DNA of 10,732 bases from assembly GCA_015767355.1 (NCBI GenBank), contig JADWMH010000057.1:1-10732 (forward strand), in the 5' to 3' direction. Below, in pieces: positions 7,159 to 10,732 of the stretch. Origin of the DNA: Gammaproteobacteria bacterium. GTDB taxonomy: Bacteria > Pseudomonadota > Gammaproteobacteria > Chromatiales > Chromatiaceae. The notes below the pieces were generated by a model that saw only the letters and a list, made by a program, of their open reading frames with translations, was not told where the DNA came from and did no database searches. Within the stretch, counting starts at the first letter, position 1. Every line of letters begins with the position of its first letter. Made by a program: the position numbers and the translations under genes.

Positions 7159-8439
7159 TCAGGTGCGGATATGCCCGTCGCCCAGCACGATGAATTTCAC
7201 CGAGGTCAGCCCCTCCAGGCCGACGGGGCCGCGCGCGTGGAACTTGTCGGTCGAAATACCGATCTCCGCCCCCAAACCATACTCAAAGCCATCTGCAAAG
7301 CGTGTCGAGGCATTCACCATCACCGAACTTGAGTCGACTTCGGCGAGGAATCGCCGTGCAGTTGTGTAGTTTTCCGTGATGATGGATTCTGTGTGTTGAG
7401 AGCTGTGTTCGGCGATATGATCCATTGCCGCATCCACATCAGCCACTACGCGAATGGAGAGGATCGGCGCCAGGTACTCGGTATCCCAATCCTCCTCTGT
7501 TGCCGCGTTGCAGCTGATAATTTTCCGGGTAGCGTCGCAGCCTCGCAGCTCAACCCCCTTATTGACAAAGGCTTTCTCCAGACCGGGAAGGATCTCATCG
7601 GCTATGCTTTCTGCCACCAGCAGCGTCTCCAGGGTATTGCAGGTGCCGTAACGCTGGGTCTTGGCATTGAGCGCCACCTTAAATGCCTTCTCCCGGTCGG
7701 CATCAGCGTCGATATAGAGATGACAGATGCCGTCCAGATGCTTGATCACAGGCACCCTGGCATCGTTGGAGATGCGTTCGATCAACCCCTTGCCGCCGCG
7801 CGGAATAATCACATCAACGTACTCCGGCATAGTGATCATGGCGCCAACCGCCTCGCGATCAGTGGTTGCTACAACCTGCACCGCCTCTGCAGGCAGGCCC
7901 GCCTTTTGCAGCCCGTGGTGAATGCATCGCGCAATCGCCTGGTTGGAGAAGAATGCCTCGGAGCCGCCGCGCAGCACAGTGGCATTGCCTGATTTGAGAC
8001 ACAGGGCGGCGGCATCCGCGGTCACATTCGGACGCGATTCATAAATAATGCCGACGACGCCCAGCGGCACGCGCATGCGGCCCACCTGGATGCCGGAGGG
8101 GCGATAACTCATATCGAAGATTTCGCCGATGGGATCAGCCAGCGCTGCGATCTGGCGCAGCCCCTCGATCATGGTGTCGATGCGCTCGTTGTCGAGTTCC
8201 AGGCGGTCCAGCAGGGCATCAGAGAGCCCCTTCTCCCTGCCGGCATCGAGATCCTTGAGGTTCTCGGCGATCAGGGTATTACGATTGTGGTCGAGATCAT
8301 CGGCAATGGCGTTCAGCGCACTGTTCTTTTGCGCTGTTGTTGCTGCAGCAAGAACGCGGCTGGCTTTGCGCGCCTGCGCTCCAAGCTGCTGCATATAGGC
8401 ATTGACGTCGCTGATCTGGTGTTGCGGTATTGTGGTCAT
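7159..8439 (-). CDS. proA: Gamma-glutamyl phosphate reductase ProA
   Basis: This protein of 426 residues reduces L-glutamyl 5-phosphate to glutamate semialdehyde with NADPH, the second step of proline synthesis. It has the aldehyde-dehydrogenase-like fold. Landmarks, counted from the ATG, are: MRVPLGVVGIIYESRPNVT (about 122-140), CLKSGNATVLRGGSEA (147-162), IIPRGGKGLI (211-220), and KTQRYGTCNTLET (260-272) with the expected catalytic Cys267. An in-frame TTG at 8451 adds four residues; neither start has a strong ribosome-binding site, and the ATG is preferred. Length is typical. It leads the minus-strand group proA-nadD-rsfS, separated from nadD by 107 bp that include a repeat, so nadD may depend on read-through or its own promoter. 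No proB is in view. Confidence 0.97.
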   Translation of the reverse strand: MTTIPQHQISDVNAYMQQLGAQARKASRVLAAATTAQKNSALNAIADDLDHNRNTLIAENLKDLDAGREKGLSDALLDRLELDNERIDTMIEGLRQIAALADPIGEIFDMSYRPSGIQVGRMRVPLGVVGIIYESRPNVTADAAALCLKSGNATVLRGGSEAFFSNQAIARCIHHGLQKAGLPAEAVQVVATTDREAVGAMITMPEYVDVIIPRGGKGLIERISNDARVPVIKHLDGICHLYIDADADREKAFKVALNAKTQRYGTCNTLETLLVAESIADEILPGLEKAFVNKGVELRGCDATRKIISCNAATEEDWDTEYLAPILSIRVVADVDAAMDHIAEHSSQHTESIITENYTTARRFLAEVDSSSVMVNASTRFADGFEYGLGAEIGISTDKFHARGPVGLEGLTSVKFIVLGDGHIRT

Positions 8440-8464
8440 ATCAAAAAGCAATTCAGGTAACTAT

Positions 8465-8493
8465 TTATTAAGTTTACCCCATTGAATCAACAA
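8465..8493 (-). promoter_or_regulatory. Candidate sigma70 promoter for proA
   Basis: On the minus strand TTGTTG (complement of 8488-8493) and TAATAA (complement of 8465-8470) are separated by 17 bases and lie about 25 bases before the ATG at 8439. Spacing and the position in the divergent proA/permease intergenic region fit a promoter. Support is consensus matching only. Confidence 0.38.
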
Positions 8494-8579
8494 AAATACC
8501 GGAGATGTGTGAGTTTTATGCATAATTACTCTATGATCATTATCCATCAGCACTTATTGCAACGAGGAGAGCGACTCCA

Positions 8580-9086
8580 GTGACTGAGCATGCCGACTCT
8601 GTGATGAATGTGATTTTCGGCTGGGACCCTGTGTGGGTTTCCGGTACGCTGTTTGTGCTGACCTATGCCGTCATCATGACGGAGCGCGTCAACCGCGCAA
8701 TTGTAGCGCTGCTTGGCGGCATGCTGATGATCATCAGCTGCGTCCTCAATCAGGAAGCAGCGCTGCGCGGGGAGGATTTCAACACCCTGGGACTGTTGAC
8801 AGGAATGATGGTGATCGTCGCCATCACCCGGCGCTCCGGCGTGTTTCAGTTTGTCGCCATCTGGTCGGCAAAAAAGGTTGGCGCACAGCCGTGGGGAATA
8901 CTGCTGATGCTCTCTGTGGTGACGGCTCTCTTCTCGGCATTGCTCGATAACGTCACCACTGTACTGCTGATCGTACCGGTAACCCTGCTGATTACCCAGG
9001 AGCTGAAAGTCACTCCATTCCCTTTTCTTTTTACCGAGATTCTCTCCGGGGAAATAGGGGACAGACCACGGTTTACACAGAAATAG
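8580..9086 (+). pseudogene. ArsB/NhaD-type permease, 3' truncated by a hairpin element
   Basis: The frame starts with GTG at 8580, preceded by GAGGAG, and encodes 168 residues. The first roughly 156 look like the N-terminal part of an ion-transporter-superfamily (ArsB/NhaD, citrate-type) permease. Hydrophobic spans lie at about 18-33, 38-56, 68-82, 104-122 and 124-141, and the conserved phrase LLDNVTTVLLIVPVTLL is at 121-137. Family members usually run to 400 residues or more and continue after the FxxEIL position (here 151-155) with an NIGG...GDPPN-like region. Here the frame runs into the inverted repeat at 9049 and ends with the foreign tail GEIGDRPRFTQK. The remaining two thirds of the gene is absent; the DUF302 gene follows directly. 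The product is almost certainly non-functional as a transporter. An alternative ATG is at 8604. Codons before the break look normal, suggesting recent loss. Confidence 0.85.
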
Positions 9087-9142
9087 AGCACAGCACAGAT
9101 CATGCTCAGTTGGAGTAAACCGTGGTCTGTCCCCCATTTCCC
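9049..9142. repeat. 94-bp hairpin element with 27-bp arms (GGGGACAGACCACG type)
   Basis: Arms 9049-9075 and 9116-9142 are inverted repeats matching at 26 of 27 positions (A versus G at the eighth position), around a 40-base centre. The centre has a smaller gagca/tgctc stem. The core 'ggggacagaccacggttt' is familiar from repeats near IS200-like/REP-associated tyrosine transposases in proteobacteria, from memory. No transposase is encoded, so this would be a non-autonomous unit. It joins the broken permease to the leader of the DUF302 gene and would form a strong stem in RNA. No clear target-site duplication is visible. Confidence 0.85.
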
Positions 9143-9173
9143 AACATTTTTATATTTACAGGAGAAGAACGAC

Positions 9174-9668
9174 ATGAAAAAACAACACCCTTTTAAAAAA
9201 ATGAGCGGCTGGTTATTGCTAGCCTCCTGCCTCTTCGCCCTGACTGCACAATTGGCCGGCGCAGATGAATCTCCTTTTGTGGTTACCCAGGTGGAGGGGG
9301 AATATGAAGATGTGCTCGACAGTGTCAAGACCGCGATCAAGGGAAAGGGCATCAATATCGCCCATACGCTTCCTGCCGCCGAGATGCTGAATCGCACCGG
9401 CAAAGATTTCGGTGTTACCAGCAACGTCTATCTCAACGCCGAGATCGTTGAATTCTGCAGCGCCAGCATCTCCCACAAACTGGCGCAGAAAAACTCTGCT
9501 AATATTATATTGTGTCCATTTTCAATCAGCGTTTATGTAACAAGTGACGATCCCAAACATGTCAACCTGGCATATCGTCGTCCGGTTGCAGGAGAGGAAT
9601 CTGCTCAGGAAGCCGGCGAGGTTGTGAAACTGATTGAAAGCATCATTACAGAAGCCAGTGAATGGTAG
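9174..9668 (+). CDS. DUF302 periplasmic protein
   Basis: This 164-residue protein has an N-terminal signal: MKKQHPFKKM, then a hydrophobic stretch (12-28), with a possible cut at AGA before DESP. The mature part reads as DUF302: VEGEYEDVLDSVKTAIKGKGINI (about 40-62), then FCSASISHKLAQKN (94-107) and IILCPFSISVYV (111-122). The cysteines at 95 and 114 correspond to the two cysteines seen in many DUF302 proteins. The family is of unknown function and sometimes sits beside redox or sulfur genes. The ATG at 9174 is chosen for the AGGAG just upstream (9160-9164) and for the signal peptide; an ATG at 9102 lies inside the hairpin element and is rejected. The cytochrome c gene follows after 57 bp, so the two probably share a transcript. 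Confidence 0.88.
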   Translation: MKKQHPFKKMSGWLLLASCLFALTAQLAGADESPFVVTQVEGEYEDVLDSVKTAIKGKGINIAHTLPAAEMLNRTGKDFGVTSNVYLNAEIVEFCSASISHKLAQKNSANIILCPFSISVYVTSDDPKHVNLAYRRPVAGEESAQEAGEVVKLIESIITEASEW

Positions 9669-9725
9669 AGAGTTGTCCAACATTCACACAATTGAACCGC
9701 TGACGCTATTTGACAGGAGAGTTCC

Positions 9726-10004
9726 ATGAAAACACTCATTAGCACAGCCGCTGCATCACTCTGTTGCGCGGCTCTCTACTCCTGCGCAAGCATAGATAGC
9801 GGGGAGCATTACACCTCCACAGGTGAAAAACTCTATGCCGACAACTGTTACGGCTGTCATCGTGAAGCATCCAGTCTGCACGAACCCAAATCATTTCTGT
9901 ACGAAACCATCCACGATGGCGGGAAAAACATGCCCTCCTTTGAGGAGAGCCTCTCTGAAGCAGAACACCAGCAGATCATCGACTACGTACTGAAACAACG
10001 ATGA
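9726..10004 (+). CDS. Small monoheme cytochrome c, probable lipoprotein
   Basis: This 92-residue protein has one heme c site, CYGCH (Cys41, Cys44, His45), and a likely axial Met69 in GGKNMPSF, as in class I cytochromes c. The final helix is about 76-91 (SEAEHQQIIDYVLK). The N-terminus MKTLISTAAASLCCAALYSC is a signal sequence; Cys20 in LYSC could be the acylated lipobox cysteine, though Tyr at position -2 is unusual. It would be a periplasm-facing electron carrier. AGGAGA lies six bases before the ATG. It follows the DUF302 gene by 57 bp on the same strand and converges on yaaA. The physiological partner is not evident. Confidence 0.92.
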   Translation: MKTLISTAAASLCCAALYSCASIDSGEHYTSTGEKLYADNCYGCHREASSLHEPKSFLYETIHDGGKNMPSFEESLSEAEHQQIIDYVLKQR

Positions 10005-10021
10005 ACTAACTGCGCCAAATC

Positions 10022-10089
10022 ATAGGATGTGTTGAGGTACGAAGCGCATCAAACATGATCGATGCGCTTCGTACCTCAACACATCCTAT
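10022..10089. repeat. Perfect 29-bp inverted repeat, probable bidirectional terminator
   Basis: Arms 10022-10050 and 10061-10089 are exact inverse complements around ten bases (aaacatgatc). It lies between the stops of the convergent cytochrome c and yaaA genes, where a hairpin could stop transcription from both sides. The right arm includes the yaaA stop codon (10086-10088). The wording (gatgcgcttcgtacctcaac) resembles a dispersed proteobacterial palindromic repeat and shares an 11-mer with the repeat at 1-75. Confidence 0.85.
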
Positions 10090-10732
10090 ACAGACCCGGC
10101 CTTTTTCCCCGGCGGCTGCGGTCGGGTGAAAGTCCACTGCTTCTCATCTGAATCCGCTGCTGAATACCGGTATCCACCCCGCTTGAACGCCTTGATGCCT
10201 TCAGGAGTTTCAATCCTGTTACGCAGTATGAAATCAGTCATCATGCCGCGCGCACGCTTTGCAAAAATGGCAATGATGCGGGTTTTCCCCTCCTTGGTCT
10301 CCTTGAAATTAATCGTCAGCAGACGCCCCTTCAACAGTTTGGGTTTAACCGCTTTGAAATATTCGTTGGATGCGAGGTTGATGAGCACCGGCTCCTGCTG
10401 CTGTTCCAGCAACTGGTTGAGGCTGTCGGTGATGCGCTCCCCCCAGAACTGGTAGAGATTACTCCCGCCCGGATTTGCCAGCTTGGTTTTCATCTCGAGG
10501 CGATAGGGCTGAATCAGATCGAGTGGACGCAGCGCGCCATAGAGCCCGGAGAGAATACGCAGATGCTGCTGCGCATACTGCAGATCATCCTCGCTGTAGG
10601 CATCCACATCGATACCGCTATAGACATCTCCCTTGAATGCAAACAGCGCCTGCTTGGCATTCTGCAAAGTAAAAGGGGTGGAGAATGATCGAAAGCGATC
10701 GACATTCAGATTGGCGATATTCTCGCTGATGG
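10086..10732 (-). CDS. yaaA: Peroxide stress protein YaaA (5' end outside the window)
   Basis: The visible 214 residues cover all but roughly the first 40 of this family (usually about 255 residues). The frame enters at the window edge with ISENIANLNVDRF. Landmarks are QALFAFKGDVYSGIDVD, the block QQHLRILSGLYGALRPLD, IQPYRLEMKTKLANP, LINLASNEYFKAVKPK, and KTRIIAIFAKRARGMMTDF. In E. coli YaaA (DUF328/UPF0246) is induced under OxyR during peroxide stress and limits DNA and protein damage by reducing unincorporated iron. The protein ends in a basic tail, PQPPGKKAGSV, whose TAG stop lies inside the inverted repeat 10022-10089. The last few residues may have been altered when that element arrived. 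Confidence 0.96.
   Translation of the reverse strand, partial: ISENIANLNVDRFRSFSTPFTLQNAKQALFAFKGDVYSGIDVDAYSEDDLQYAQQHLRILSGLYGALRPLDLIQPYRLEMKTKLANPGGSNLYQFWGERITDSLNQLLEQQQEPVLINLASNEYFKAVKPKLLKGRLLTINFKETKEGKTRIIAIFAKRARGMMTDFILRNRIETPEGIKAFKRGGYRYSAADSDEKQWTFTRPQPPGKKAGSV

Noticed and set aside
8547..9137. 196-codon minus-strand frame spanning the broken permease and hairpin element
   Set aside because: It is His/Gln-rich nonsense-like sequence, antisense to recognisable transmembrane segments, and runs through a repeat.

Overview
The window looks like a chromosomal segment of a gammaproteobacterium. The housekeeping genes proA, nadD, rsfS and yaaA all read as gammaproteobacterial proteins. 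The moderately high G+C, the small lipoprotein-like cytochrome c, the DUF302 protein and the many dispersed intergenic repeats fit a sulfur-oxidising or Chromatiales-like lineage. That placement is inference from sequence character only; there is no rRNA in the window.

Layout from left to right. Two dispersed-repeat remnants (1-155) precede a small conserved protein of unknown function (174-527, +). A large SNF2-family helicase with two SWIM-type zinc motifs (554-3616, -) converges on it. Divergent from the helicase is a small secreted-protein gene broken by a one-base frameshift (3850-4232, +). Next come four minus-strand genes read leftward as nadD (6422-7051), rsfS (5799-6164), a WYL-domain regulator (4809-5774) and an exported HIRAN-domain protein (4286-4669), preceded by proA (7159-8439). 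Divergent from proA, and on the plus strand, are an ArsB/NhaD-type permease truncated after about 156 codons, a DUF302 periplasmic protein (9174-9668) and a monoheme cytochrome c lipoprotein (9726-10004). The window ends inside yaaA (-), which converges on the cytochrome gene across a perfect 29-bp inverted repeat.

Functionally, proA (proline synthesis), nadD (NAD synthesis) and rsfS (ribosome silencing) form a familiar neighbourhood. In many relatives rsfS is followed by rlmH; here a WYL regulator occupies that slot, starting 24 bp after the rsfS stop, with the HIRAN gene beyond it. DUF302 and cytochrome c form a likely two-gene envelope/redox operon, now placed directly behind a hairpin element that replaces the 3' part of the permease gene.

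The most distinctive property is the density of small non-coding repeats: seven unlike elements in 10.7 kb, four of them palindromic or carrying clear inverted repeats. One sits at the truncation point of a permease gene and another overlaps a stop codon. I did not find a convincing new multi-gene system. The best leads are the truncating 94-bp hairpin element, the frameshifted secreted protein, the exported HIRAN protein behind a WYL regulator, and the unassigned C-terminal domain of the helicase. No tRNA, rRNA, CRISPR array, transposase or integrase was seen, and no gene-free stretch exceeds 300 bases.
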